Assembly: GCF_002777975.1 (NCBI RefSeq)
Contig: NZ_NGVS01000033.1
Location: 434,001 to 498,000, forward strand
DNA length: 64,000 bases
DNA from: Shewanella carassii
GTDB lineage: Bacteria > Pseudomonadota > Gammaproteobacteria > Enterobacterales > Shewanellaceae
Reading direction: 5' to 3'
Shown here: piece after piece, positions 44,009 to 53,372 of the stretch
How the letters are laid out: each line of letters starts with the position of its first letter
How positions within the stretch are numbered: the stretch's first letter is position 1
Position numbers and translations under genes: made by a program
The notes under the pieces: generated by a model
Told to the model about the DNA's origin: nothing
The model's database searches: none
What the model saw: the letters and a program-made list of their open reading frames with translations, nothing else

Positions 44009-45664
44009 TTATTGGCCCAGGTCGAATCTGCGGGTGGTGTCCATTAGCTCAGAGGCCAAGCGGTTAAGATCCTGACAGGTGGCCGCCGTATGTTGGGTTC
44101 CTTGGGTATTTTCCTCGGAAACCATCTGGATGGTGCTCAGGTTACGGTTGAGATCCTCGGCCACCACGTTCTGTTCCTCGGTGGCGCTGGCAATCTGATT
44201 ACTCATATCGGTAATAGTGTTCACCGCCTCGTTGATACTGACAATGCTTTCACCGGCCTTGCCGGCCAGTTCCAAGGAGTCTTGCATCTGCGCTCGACTG
44301 ATCTGCATCGCTTCACCGGCTTCAGCCGTGCGAGCCTGCAACATTTCGATGGTCTTGCTGATCTCTTCGGTCGAGGTCTGTGTACGCTGCGCCAGAGTGC
44401 GCACCTCGTCAGAGACTACGGCAAAGCCACGTCCCTGCTCACCGGCTCTGGCGGCCTCAATGGCGGCATTCAACGCCAATAGGTTGGTTTGGTCGGCAAT
44501 GCCGCGGATCACGTCCAGCACCATGCTGATGTTATGGCTGTCCTGCTCCAGCTGTTGCACAACATTAGATGCTGAATCCAGTTTGTCGGCAACCGTATCT
44601 ATGCTGGTGACCGTTTGTTGCACTATGCCTGTGCCTTCCTGGGCGGCATTCATGGCATGATTGGCGGCATTGGCGGCTTCGGTAGTGTTACGGCCAACGT
44701 CCTGCAGGGTCGATTGCATCTGATTCATGGCCGTTGCCACTTGATCGATTTCGTTTTGTTGCTGCGACATGCCTTGGGCCGATTGTTCGGAAATGGCGCT
44801 CATTTCCGCTACGGCCGAGCCCAGTTGCTCAACAGAGGAGGTAATCTCTGTCACCAGCTTTTTCAGGCCTTCTTTCATTTCACGAATGGCCAGGGCCAGT
44901 TGCCCGGTTTCGTCGTTGTTGATACGGCCGCTTTCAATCCAATCGCATAGCTCGCTGCGGCCGAGTTTGCCATGGGAAATAGCTTGGGCCTGAGTGACCA
45001 GCATAGTGAGCGGATCACGGATCTGGCGAGTGAGCATAGTGGCGAAAAAGAACACCAGCAACAAGGAGACGGCAGTAGTGACTATTACGCTGACTATTGC
45101 CGATTCATAACTGTATTCCACTTCTTGGCGGCTAAGGTTAGAGAAGTTATCGTTTACACTCACTAGCCGCTCAGCATCGTCAATGATCAACTTAAATTTC
45201 TTTGGTCCTTCACTTAAAAATAATTTCTTGGCCTCTACGACTTTGCCGTTATTCTGCAGCGCAGCAACTCGGTTATGAAGGAGCAGATAATCATTCCAAT
45301 GGTTTACCACTGAGTGGTAAACGTCAGTTTCTTCCTGGTTGTAGAGAATTTTGCTGTATTTATCAAACAACCATTTTAATGTTTGTGATTGTTTTTCCAT
45401 CACGGCTGTATATTCTCTGGTCTTCTCTGAGTCGTCCAAGATCAAAAAATAACCCAATTCATAACGACGAAAGTTGGTCACTTGATTACGGATATCTGTG
45501 GCGATATCCATGCTGGGAATAATTGCATCAGTGATTTCGGTAACCGCTTTGTTCATCTGGTTGAAAAGGTGGAGAGAGAACATTCCCAAGAAGAGCAAAA
45601 TCGCTCCAAAAAGGGAAAATGCCATTGCCAGTTTTTTACCTATTGTCAGGTGTCTGAGACTCAT
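44009..45664 (-). CDS. Methyl-accepting chemotaxis protein (copy 2 of a paralogous pair)
   Basis: This chemoreceptor also has 551 residues with the same layout as copy 1 (TM1, helical periplasmic sensor, TM2, HAMP, signalling hairpin). The first 34 residues and everything after TM2 are nearly identical to copy 1, while the sensor (about residues 40-190) shares only the frame of the sequence, for example FRRYELGYFLILDD and EGPKKFKLIIDD against QGPKKFALIVDD. The pair is therefore a duplication whose signalling half has stayed uniform and whose sensor has diverged. It is likely to sense a different but related cue. Both copies are read in the same direction. Confidence 0.95.
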   Translation of the reverse strand: MSLRHLTIGKKLAMAFSLFGAILLFLGMFSLHLFNQMNKAVTEITDAIIPSMDIATDIRNQVTNFRRYELGYFLILDDSEKTREYTAVMEKQSQTLKWLFDKYSKILYNQEETDVYHSVVNHWNDYLLLHNRVAALQNNGKVVEAKKLFLSEGPKKFKLIIDDAERLVSVNDNFSNLSRQEVEYSYESAIVSVIVTTAVSLLLVFFFATMLTRQIRDPLTMLVTQAQAISHGKLGRSELCDWIESGRINNDETGQLALAIREMKEGLKKLVTEITSSVEQLGSAVAEMSAISEQSAQGMSQQQNEIDQVATAMNQMQSTLQDVGRNTTEAANAANHAMNAAQEGTGIVQQTVTSIDTVADKLDSASNVVQQLEQDSHNISMVLDVIRGIADQTNLLALNAAIEAARAGEQGRGFAVVSDEVRTLAQRTQTSTEEISKTIEMLQARTAEAGEAMQISRAQMQDSLELAGKAGESIVSINEAVNTITDMSNQIASATEEQNVVAEDLNRNLSTIQMVSEENTQGTQHTAATCQDLNRLASELMDTTRRFDLGQ

Positions 45665-46270
45665 TGTTAAACCTTTTTATTGTGTTTGTTAGGAATGGTG
45701 GCCTGTTTGGAGGGCCAAACTTTAACGAGTGACAGGGCAAGTAAAAAAATAGAGGAATACCGTAAAATCAGTTCAGACTCTTGCTTTTCAAACAAGGGTG
45801 CCGGATTGAGCTCAGTCCGTTTGAAGTCAATTTATACCGGTAAACGTTGTTGAATAAGGTAGGTGCAAAAGCTGTCGAACAACAAGCGCTAAAAAATAGC
45901 CAGGTGGAAAATCAATATAAGATGTGAAATTACCTGTTATGGGTTACGAAATCATCTTCCTACTTTTGATGTAAAACTGTCACTCGGTTACGGATTATCC
46001 TGGAATTCATCAGATTTTGGAAGGATACTCATCACGGTTATGACAATTTGGTAATATTTGTATCAACAAGTGGTTGTTTTTATCGCGCACAGAACTCCGT
46101 AGTTTAAATATTAAACTCACTACCTACTTGAGTTGTTGAGCCGCACTGGCTTAATAGGCAAATGGCAACGTTATCGCGAATTAGCCCCGTGTAGGGTATG
46201 ACTTCAACAGGCTTTGTTGAGGTTTGGCAGGTCGACCCGTCCCTGGTTCTGGACCTGGTAAAGATAATCA
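45665..46270. other. Intergenic region upstream of the second chemoreceptor
   Basis: About 600 bp between the chemoreceptor start and the ydbL terminator. The first 15 bases repeat the leader of copy 1 (AAAGGTTTAAC before the start). I see no convincing gene, riboswitch or tRNA in the rest. Confidence 0.4.
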
Positions 46271-46291
46271 AAAGAACCACAGTGGTTCTTT
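46271..46291 (-). terminator. Terminator overlapping the ydbL stop codon
   Basis: A 9-bp stem (46271-46279 with 46283-46291) is followed on the minus strand by TTTTGATTA. The stem includes part of the ydbL stop codon. Confidence 0.6.
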
Positions 46292-46610
46292 ACTTACGAA
46301 CCCACTTGCCGGAAGCATCCTGAACTATATGGCCTTTGTCGGCGGCAGCAATCGCCTTGGCGCCGGCGAGTTTGGCAACATCATCCACGGAAATTCCGTT
46401 TTGACGGGCGATTTTTTCATAGTGTGCCTGGCGTTTGGCATTGATATCCTTAACCAGTGCCGTTACCTCGGCGCTGGATTTGACCACGCCCAAATAGCCG
46501 TTTTGCTGTTCCCCCACCAACCCTTGGCTCTTGGCGTCCTGCAAACCTATGGCAAAGACGCAGAAACTCATCAACAGAGCGGCAGTCAGGGTCATCAACT
46601 TGGTTTTCAT
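46290..46610 (-). CDS. ydbL: YdbL family (DUF1318) periplasmic protein
   Basis: This 106-residue protein has a signal peptide (MTLTAALLMSFCVFAIG) and the DUF1318 core GYLGVVKSSAEVTALVKDIN followed by KRQAHYEKIARQNGIS, ending DASGKWVRK as in E. coli YdbL. In E. coli, YdbH and YnbE form an intermembrane bridge for phospholipid delivery to the outer membrane, and YdbL modulates their assembly. Gene order here (ydbH, ynbE, ydbL on the minus strand) is the same, which supports the same role. Confidence 0.92.
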   Translation of the reverse strand: MKTKLMTLTAALLMSFCVFAIGLQDAKSQGLVGEQQNGYLGVVKSSAEVTALVKDINAKRQAHYEKIARQNGISVDDVAKLAGAKAIAAADKGHIVQDASGKWVRK

Positions 46611-46640
46611 CTGTGTTTTCCTTTCGCGAATTCCGGCAAT

Positions 46641-46838
46641 TTAAAACAGTTCATCATTGGCCAGCAGTTGATCCAGCTCTTTATCGACCTTGATGCGAAT
46701 TTCATGTTCGATTTTCACATTCAGGTTGATCACAATCGGCTTATCCGGTGGCTCTATCTTGACCGTTGGGGTACAGGCCGAGGCCAATAATAGGCTGGCG
46801 GCCAGCGGCAACATAAATTGGGTCTGTTTCACATTCAT
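46641..46838 (-). CDS. ynbE: YnbE family lipoprotein
   Basis: This small lipoprotein of about 65 residues has the lipobox LLLASAC followed by TPTVKIEPPDKPIVINLNVK, matching YnbE. The ATG at 46838 follows AAGGAC; an upstream in-frame start at 46856 overlaps the ydbH stop and lacks a site. Anchored in the outer membrane, YnbE is thought to stack onto the C-terminus of YdbH to complete the intermembrane bridge. It lies between ydbH and ydbL. Confidence 0.9.
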   Translation of the reverse strand: MNVKQTQFMLPLAASLLLASACTPTVKIEPPDKPIVINLNVKIEHEIRIKVDKELDQLLANDELF

Positions 46839-46852
46839 GTCCTTTTGTGTCC

Positions 46853-49800
46853 TCACTGCATGGAAGCTTCAATTTGGGTTTGAAGCTTGTCACCTATGGT
46901 CAGACTCCTGAGGAGCTGCAGCATGTTCTCCTCATGAGAGTAGTTCAAGTGGATAGGGCGTTCAATCCCCTCGGCCTGACCTTTTACTTCAACCTTGAGC
47001 CAGGCCTCACCATCCGGTGCCATATCGTAAGTGCTGGCCAGGGTAGAATATTGCAAGTGTTCGAGGGTGGAAAAGGCAAAGTCCAGATAGGGTTGGCCGG
47101 CGCGCATTTGGGCGACAGCCGGATTATTGCCGACCTTGATAAGTCCGCCTGGGGCACGGGCCGCCAGGCGGCCGCCTTTGACCGAGACCTGGCCGTCGGT
47201 AATAAATACCGGTAAGACACCATCGAAAATACCGTCGGCGTAGATGCCTTCCTGAGGCTGGATGGCCAACAGTTCTTCCAGGCTCAGGCCCTGCAACACC
47301 AAATAGGCATTGGATGGCGCGTTGAGCCGCAAGCGGAAGCTGGGCAGCAGCATTTGTCCCTTGAGTAACTCGCCTTGGCCGCGCACCTGAATATCGGCAT
47401 CCCGAAATCCGGGCAACAGCTTAGCTTGAGTGCTTTGGTTGTTGTCGAGTTCAGGGGTCAGGCTGAGCTGGCCTTCTAAACCCAGGTTGGTCAACAGCAC
47501 TCCGGGGTTGAAGGCCTGTACCGAAGCCTTGAGCTGCTGACAGTTGAGTTCGGCCTCTGCCGGCGCCTTGGCTTCCTTGGCCAGTGTCAAACGGCACAAG
47601 GCCGACAGGTTGGCACCTTCAAATGGTAACTGACTGATACTGCCGGAGAGATCCGACAGCAGCGGGTTGAAATCCAGTTGCAATTGCAGCGCTCGTCCAA
47701 GCCCTTCGAGCTTGAGGTCGGCAATCATATGGGTCTCGCCCCTGAGTACCAACTCAGGAGGCAAGGGCAGGTTCTTGGCCGCCAGCGCCTTGATATCAGC
47801 GAGATCCGTATCCAGGGTCCAGCGACTGTTCAAGCGGTAGCCAAGCGGATCTTTGGCCCGCTTGGGCCAGATGGGCATAAAGTCGTGGCGGCTGTGAAGC
47901 GGGATATTATCCAGTTGCCAGTTTTCTTCACTGACAAGACGGTTATCCTGCCAGTCAATGGTCTGGCTGAAGCTGCCATAGCCCAGATTGAGCAGGGTTT
48001 CGGTGCGAGGTCCGAGCTTGGTATGCCGGGTTTGGCTTAAGTTGAGCCCATCGAAGGCCAGATTCAGACGACTGGTAAAACGCTCATCCAAGAGTTGGCT
48101 CAAGAGTGGCAAGTGCCGTTTTTGATTTAGGTTGGCATCCAGGGTTCGACTGAGCCCGGGGCTCAGAAGCGAGGTTTGGGCAATCGACAGTGCCAGCGGC
48201 CCGCTTTTAGCCTGCAATTCACCCAGCTGGCTGCTGACCGCGGGTAAAGACAGCTTAAGTTTGCCTTGGTTGAAGCTGCCACTGAGAGGGTCCAGCAGTG
48301 ACAACTTAAAGCCCGAGAGTTGGATACTTTTATCCTCTATACCGGCTTGAATGGCGCCAGTGCTGAACCCAGGATTGGCCGCGAGGCTGAAGTCCAGTTG
48401 TTGCCCTTCGCTTGTCGGCTCCAGTGCCAGCTTACCGCTAAGCGCCATTGATGCGCCCTCATTGAGTTGCAATTCAGCTGCAGCCGACTGCCAGCGAAAA
48501 CCGCTCGGCAAGGAGGCTTCAAGGCGCCAGTCTGTGCGTGCTTGTTCCAGTGGCAACTGCTCAAGGCTGAGTTGCAGCCCCTGAATGGCCTGTTGCAGCG
48601 CCAGTTCGAGTCGCTGCTCGGCCGACAAGGGCTTTGATTTTGAGGCGTTTGGTGAGCTTGAGCCTGATGAGCTAGAGCTTGATAAACCAGAGCTTGAGAA
48701 GTCAGATCTTGATAAGCCAAAGCCCGGCGAATTTAACCCTTGAGGCTTGGCGCTTTGCGGCAAAGAAACAGACGTGTCTTGCTGTGCTCTTGCGGCCTTT
48801 GGCAGTTGCAATTGCAGGTTTTCAAAGGACAGCTGCAAACTCGGCCGCTCGCCATTACTGAGCGCTGCCGGGCTCAATTCCGCAACACTTGGCCGATTAA
48901 TTGGCGCACCGAACGACGCTTGCTGCTTCTCTGTCATCAGGGCGGGCAGTAACGGCCGCACTGTCAGACTCGGCAGCGATACCCGCATGGATGTCTCATT
49001 GCCCGTTGCCGCATTGCCCTTTGAATCTTTGTCCTTGGCGGGTTTGAGCTCGGCGTCGAGGCCTTGTTCAAGCGCCAGCTCAATTGCGGCGATAAGGGGT
49101 TTTACTTGTTTTTTTTCAGCTGGCTCTTGCGCCAAGACTTGCTGCAGCTGCGCCAGTTGTGACTCGAGTTCCGCGGCTTGGGTTGCTGATGCTTGCGCCG
49201 ATGGGGAGTTTGCTGCGAGCAAGGCAAGCAGTGCTTGGCGCTGAGCCGGAGTGGTTGAAAGCGTGAGTCTCAGCGGCGCCAGCTCAAAAAACTGCTCGCT
49301 GGTGGAGCCCGAAAAGCGAAAGCGCAAGCCTGCGCCATCACTATCCTTAACCTCAGCCTCAGCCTTGGCACTGAAACTGGCAGCAGCGTTGGAACTTGGG
49401 CACAGAGGGCTATCGGTCAATGAATTGTGTGCCTTAGCTTCCAGAGGCAGCGGTGTTATCTCAAGCGCCACTTGCTCGAGTCCCGGCATGGCAATAGTCG
49501 GCGCCGACCAGCAATGGCGCGAGTCTATGTTGCCTTGGGTCAAATCCAGAGTCAGTTGTGAGAAGAGATCTCCGCCAAGGCTCGGCATTAGCTCGGCATG
49601 CAATATTTCATCAAGCTTGAAAGCACTGATGAGGGGCGCTGCGGTCGGGTCCTGCTCAACACTTGCCAGCGCCTGTTGCAGCGCTTTGAGATGCAGGTGA
49701 CTGGTCAGTCGCCAGGCAGGGGCACCGTTTGCGAGTTTGGCTTTCAAGTCGGCGGTTAATGCCAGCAGGGGCGTTTCTTGTCTTGTTTGAGCCTCTTGTA

Positions 49801-50476
49801 GCCCTCCATGTAACCGGGTGCCCAGCTCAGTAACCAGTTGCCCGGAAGGGCTGAGCTGCAACTTTTGCAGCAGCAGAGTAAAGCTTGGGGTATTACCTGC
49901 CTTATCCAAGGTCAGCGACGTATGGGGTGTATCGGATACGCCGGCTTCGGGCAACAGGCTTATTCGGGTCGGCCCCAGGGCTATTTCGGGCACAGAGTTC
50001 AAGTCCAGTGCCAGACTCTGACCGCCATCATCACCGCCGGGCAAGAGTAGCTCAGGCGTCAAACTAAAACCGGCGTCTCGGTAGCTGACTTTTTGAAGTT
50101 GCGCCATCAACCAGTCGGTGGAGCCAGGGGGCGGCGTCGATGCTTCGCCTGTCAGCAATTGCCAAATCCGTTTGGCACTGACAGGTGATTTGAGCTGGAG
50201 CCTGAGTTGATGAAACTCAAGCTCGCTGCCCTGGTAATCAAGCTTGAGATAATCGAAGCTCAGTCTGTCCCAGCCTTCAGGCGCCAGGCGCAACTCATCG
50301 ATACGAATATCTTGCGCAGCCAGATATTGATTAATATGCGGCAGCAGCCACTGCGGCCTTTCATACAGGGACCAAGCCAGCCCTACCAGCAGGGCACCCG
50401 GAAGCAGCACCAGCAGAAGCAACAGGCCAACAGCCCATACCGTCAGGCGTTTCTTGCTTGGGAGTCGATACCTCAT
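46853..50476 (-). CDS. ydbH: YdbH family AsmA-like intermembrane lipid-transport protein
   Basis: This very long (about 1207 residues) protein is anchored by one N-terminal helix (LTVWAVGLLLLLVLLPGALL) and spans the periplasm as a beta-groove, as known for YdbH/TamB/YhdP. The C-terminus carries the conserved block FDGVLPVFITDGQVSVKGGR plus MRAGQPYLDFAFSTLEHLQY. The ATG at 50476 is preferred; a GTG at 50503 that overlaps the mutarotase stop is possible. Around residues 575-625 there is an unusual Ser/Leu/Gly-rich stretch with repetitive codons (bases about 48600-48730), probably a species-specific insertion. Confidence 0.9.
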   Translation of the reverse strand: MRYRLPSKKRLTVWAVGLLLLLVLLPGALLVGLAWSLYERPQWLLPHINQYLAAQDIRIDELRLAPEGWDRLSFDYLKLDYQGSELEFHQLRLQLKSPVSAKRIWQLLTGEASTPPPGSTDWLMAQLQKVSYRDAGFSLTPELLLPGGDDGGQSLALDLNSVPEIALGPTRISLLPEAGVSDTPHTSLTLDKAGNTPSFTLLLQKLQLSPSGQLVTELGTRLHGGLQEAQTRQETPLLALTADLKAKLANGAPAWRLTSHLHLKALQQALASVEQDPTAAPLISAFKLDEILHAELMPSLGGDLFSQLTLDLTQGNIDSRHCWSAPTIAMPGLEQVALEITPLPLEAKAHNSLTDSPLCPSSNAAASFSAKAEAEVKDSDGAGLRFRFSGSTSEQFFELAPLRLTLSTTPAQRQALLALLAANSPSAQASATQAAELESQLAQLQQVLAQEPAEKKQVKPLIAAIELALEQGLDAELKPAKDKDSKGNAATGNETSMRVSLPSLTVRPLLPALMTEKQQASFGAPINRPSVAELSPAALSNGERPSLQLSFENLQLQLPKAARAQQDTSVSLPQSAKPQGLNSPGFGLSRSDFSSSGLSSSSSSGSSSPNASKSKPLSAEQRLELALQQAIQGLQLSLEQLPLEQARTDWRLEASLPSGFRWQSAAAELQLNEGASMALSGKLALEPTSEGQQLDFSLAANPGFSTGAIQAGIEDKSIQLSGFKLSLLDPLSGSFNQGKLKLSLPAVSSQLGELQAKSGPLALSIAQTSLLSPGLSRTLDANLNQKRHLPLLSQLLDERFTSRLNLAFDGLNLSQTRHTKLGPRTETLLNLGYGSFSQTIDWQDNRLVSEENWQLDNIPLHSRHDFMPIWPKRAKDPLGYRLNSRWTLDTDLADIKALAAKNLPLPPELVLRGETHMIADLKLEGLGRALQLQLDFNPLLSDLSGSISQLPFEGANLSALCRLTLAKEAKAPAEAELNCQQLKASVQAFNPGVLLTNLGLEGQLSLTPELDNNQSTQAKLLPGFRDADIQVRGQGELLKGQMLLPSFRLRLNAPSNAYLVLQGLSLEELLAIQPQEGIYADGIFDGVLPVFITDGQVSVKGGRLAARAPGGLIKVGNNPAVAQMRAGQPYLDFAFSTLEHLQYSTLASTYDMAPDGEAWLKVEVKGQAEGIERPIHLNYSHEENMLQLLRSLTIGDKLQTQIEASMQ

Positions 50477-50499
50477 TGGTGTTTCCCGGCCTTGGCCGC

Positions 50500-51348
50500 T
50501 CACTCCTGCCAGCGAATTTCTGTGGTCAGAGTGTGACTCTGTTTGGGGGCGAGCACCAGTTTATCTTCCAGCACATTGGCGGCTTCCAGGCAGACCATAG
50601 ACAGGTAATCCTGCTCTTGGAAACGGGCCAGCCGCTTGGACTTGTCTATCCAGGGGTTCCAAAGTACTGCCGAGTGGCTCTGCTCACGGCTGACAAGAAT
50701 AGTGCCGTTGGGGGTATGCAGCTTTTGCAGCTCGGACAAGCCGGTGTAAACCCGGTCGGTCTCGCGCTCAAAGCGCACTTCGTCCTCGACTTGTGCATAG
50801 GGGCCTTCACCAAACTCGATATATTGGCTGCCGGCAAAGCCTGTGGCGCGCAGTTGGTGGATATCGCCGATGGGGAAATAACTATGCAATGCCTGGGTCA
50901 GCGTTACGCTTTGCTCGCCCAGGTTGCGGTTAATCAGGCTGACCCTGAGGCTGTCGCTGAGGACAAAGTCCAGCCGCACCTCGGTATCGTGGGGCCAGTA
51001 ACGTCTGTCCTCGTCGCTGAGTTTAAGGACAAAGCTCAGCTCTACCCGTTCATTACTGATATGAGTTCGCTCAAGTTGCCACAGCCGGGTACGGGCAAAG
51101 CCATGCTGGGGCCAGCCCTCATTGGCATGCATGCCAAACCAGGGCCAGCAGACGGGAATACCGCCGCGAATACCACTGCCCGGCAGATAGTCATCGGCAG
51201 GAGAAACCCACAGCAGCGGCGCCTTGCCTTTGGGCACAAAGCTGTCTATCTGGGCACCCTGTAAAAAAATACGGCCGTAGCAGAGTGGGGTATCGATTTC
51301 GATATAGTCCAGACCATTGGGGTGTTTGCGGGTGTTGACGCTGGCCAT
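50500..51348 (-). CDS. yeaD: D-hexose-6-phosphate mutarotase, YeaD-type
   Basis: This cytoplasmic aldose-1-epimerase-like protein of 282 residues converts the anomers of hexose 6-phosphates. The fold markers are PLLWVSPADDYLPGSGIRGG followed by IPVCWPWFGMH, TLTQALHSYFPIGDIHQL (catalytic His region) and AVLWNPWIDKSKRLARFQEQ near the end (with the acid residue). It precedes ydbH and its stop overlaps a possible ydbH GTG start, so the two may be co-transcribed. No link between sugar phosphate isomerisation and the lipid bridge is known; the proximity may be chance. Confidence 0.9.
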   Translation of the reverse strand: MASVNTRKHPNGLDYIEIDTPLCYGRIFLQGAQIDSFVPKGKAPLLWVSPADDYLPGSGIRGGIPVCWPWFGMHANEGWPQHGFARTRLWQLERTHISNERVELSFVLKLSDEDRRYWPHDTEVRLDFVLSDSLRVSLINRNLGEQSVTLTQALHSYFPIGDIHQLRATGFAGSQYIEFGEGPYAQVEDEVRFERETDRVYTGLSELQKLHTPNGTILVSREQSHSAVLWNPWIDKSKRLARFQEQDYLSMVCLEAANVLEDKLVLAPKQSHTLTTEIRWQE

Positions 51349-51475
51349 GCAGGATTCCTTTAGCGGGCGAACAGGATAATGCCCCTAGCTTACAAAGTTT
51401 TACAGCCCGAGATAAGGGGCTGTTCAAGCGAATTTACGCAGCGCGCTGTTCTTGTATTCAAATAAAGTGATATAA

Positions 51476-51492
51476 AACTGGTCAGAGGTGCT
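51476..51492. promoter_or_regulatory. FadR-like operator upstream of the acyl-CoA dehydrogenase gene
   Basis: AACTGGTCAGAGGTGCT keeps the FadR half CTGGTCnGA but has a weaker second half, much like the fadL site. It lies about 62 bp upstream of the start at 51554. Confidence 0.5.
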
Positions 51493-51553
51493 GAGTTTTT
51501 ACTCAGAATTGGCTAAGGTGAGACATCAATCACAGGGAAAAGGAAATAAGCAT

Positions 51554-53353
51554 ATGGCAAGTTATCAGCCGCCGATGCGGGATTACCGCTTTATTCTTGA
51601 ACAGTTACTGGATATTTATCAGCAGCCAAAACTGCAGGGGTTCGATGAAATCGACCCTGAGTTGGTCAATGCCATTCTCGAAGGCATGGCCGATTTCAGC
51701 ACTGGGGTGATGCTGCCGCTCAACAGTGTCGGCGATCTGCAGGGCTGTCGACTGGAAGCCGACGGGGTGAAAACCGCCGAGGGCTTCATCGATGCCTACC
51801 GCCAGTATGTGGATAACGGCTGGCCAACGCTGACCTGTGATCCCGAGTTCGGCGGCCAGGGCCTGCCAGAAGTGGTGGGTATCTTTGCCACCGAAATGCA
51901 GACCTCCTCCAACATGGCCTTTGCCATGTATCCCGGGCTGACCCACGGTGCATACAGTGCCATCTTTGCCCATGGCTCCGAGGCGCTCAAGGCCAAATAT
52001 CTGCCCAAACTGGTGAGCGGCGAGTGGACCGGCACCATGAATCTGACCGAATCCCATGCCGGTACCGATCTGGCGCTGCTGCGCACCAAGGCCGAGCCCG
52101 GCACTGACGGTTGCTATCTTGTCAGCGGTGAGAAAATCTTTATCTCCAGTGGCGATCACGATCTGGCCGAAAACATAGTGCACCTGGTCTTGGCCAGGTT
52201 GCCGGATGCCCCGGCCGGGGTGAAGGGGATCAGTTTGTTCGCCGTGCCCAAGTATTGGGTCAAGGAAGATGGCAGCCTGGGCGAGGCCAACAATGTCAAG
52301 GCCAGCGGCCTCGAGCATAAGATGGGCATTCACGGCAATTCCACTTGTGTGATGCTGTTCGACGGCGCCAAAGGCGAGTTGGTGGGCGAACCCCATCAAG
52401 GACTCAGAGCCATGTTCACCATGATGAATCAGGCGCGCATGGGCGTTGGGGTTCAGGGGCTGGGCGTCTCTGAAATCGCTTACCAGAACGCGCTGGCCTA
52501 CGCCAGAGAGCGGGTTCAGGGAAGGGCACTGTCCGGCACCAAGGCGCCGGAGCAAAATGCCGATCCTATTCTGGTGCACGGCGATGTGCGGCGGATGCTG
52601 CTGTCGCAAAAAGTCTTCAATGAGGGCGCCCGCGCTCTTATCGGCCAGCAGGCGCTGTGGCTTGATGAAGCCGAGCGGCATCAGGATGCCGAACAAAAGG
52701 CCAGAGCCAAGGCGTTGGCGGCGTTGTTTACTCCTGTGGTCAAGGGCTTTATCACAGATAGGGGCTTCAGCGCCTGTGTCGATGCCCAACAGGTGTTTGG
52801 CGGCCATGGCTATATCCATGAGTGGGGGATGGAGCAGTTTGTCCGTGATGCCCGTATCGCGATGATTTATGAAGGTACCAATGGCGTGCAAGCGCTGGAT
52901 CTGGTGGGGCGTAAGCTGATGGGTGACAAGGGCGCGGCGCTGAGGCTCTGGGCCGCAGAGGTGGAGGCCTTTATCGAAGGCGCCAAACCCAAGGCCGCTC
53001 AAGATCCCCGGTTTGCCAAGGTGCTCGAAGGTTTGGGCCAGGCGGCAATGGATCTGCAGCGCGCTACCCAAAGCCTGATGGAGTTGGCGATGAAGAATCC
53101 CGACAACCTGGGCGCGGCCTCCATGCCTTATATGCAGCTGTTTGGCACCGCTGCGCTGGCGTGGATCTGGGCACGGATGGCCGAGCTGGCGCTCGATGGG
53201 CTGGCAGATGATGCCGACGGTTTCTATGCCGGCAAACTGGCCTCGGCGGGTTTCTTTATGGACTACTATGTCAGCAGCGCCAGTGGCTATCGGCGTCAAA
53301 TTGCCGCGGCCAGTGAATCCATCATGGCCTTCGACGACAGTTACTTCGGTTAA
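51554..53353 (+). CDS. Acyl-CoA dehydrogenase with C-terminal extension
   Basis: This FAD enzyme of about 599 residues oxidises acyl-CoA to enoyl-CoA, the first step of beta-oxidation. Recognisable segments are GTMNLTESHAGTDLALLRTK (FAD/substrate loop), KIFISSGDHDLAENIVHLVL, EHKMGIHGNSTCVMLFDGA and FGGHGYIHEWGMEQFVRDAR followed by IAMIYEGTNGVQALDLVGRK. About 120 residues of helical C-terminal domain follow, as in the long FadE2/DmdC-like subgroup. I use the ATG at 51554 because AAGGA precedes it by about 10 bases; an upstream start at 51488 would add residues not typical of the family. A FadR-like site is upstream and a terminator downstream. Chain-length preference is unknown. Confidence 0.93.
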   Translation: MASYQPPMRDYRFILEQLLDIYQQPKLQGFDEIDPELVNAILEGMADFSTGVMLPLNSVGDLQGCRLEADGVKTAEGFIDAYRQYVDNGWPTLTCDPEFGGQGLPEVVGIFATEMQTSSNMAFAMYPGLTHGAYSAIFAHGSEALKAKYLPKLVSGEWTGTMNLTESHAGTDLALLRTKAEPGTDGCYLVSGEKIFISSGDHDLAENIVHLVLARLPDAPAGVKGISLFAVPKYWVKEDGSLGEANNVKASGLEHKMGIHGNSTCVMLFDGAKGELVGEPHQGLRAMFTMMNQARMGVGVQGLGVSEIAYQNALAYARERVQGRALSGTKAPEQNADPILVHGDVRRMLLSQKVFNEGARALIGQQALWLDEAERHQDAEQKARAKALAALFTPVVKGFITDRGFSACVDAQQVFGGHGYIHEWGMEQFVRDARIAMIYEGTNGVQALDLVGRKLMGDKGAALRLWAAEVEAFIEGAKPKAAQDPRFAKVLEGLGQAAMDLQRATQSLMELAMKNPDNLGAASMPYMQLFGTAALAWIWARMAELALDGLADDADGFYAGKLASAGFFMDYYVSSASGYRRQIAAASESIMAFDDSYFG

Positions 53354-53372
53354 TTGCGGTAGCTTCAATACC

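Noticed and set aside
37123..45664. A composite transposon bounded by the two chemoreceptor genes
   Set aside because: The flanking copies are intact receptors in direct orientation, with no transposase, and their similarity is limited to one half of the gene.
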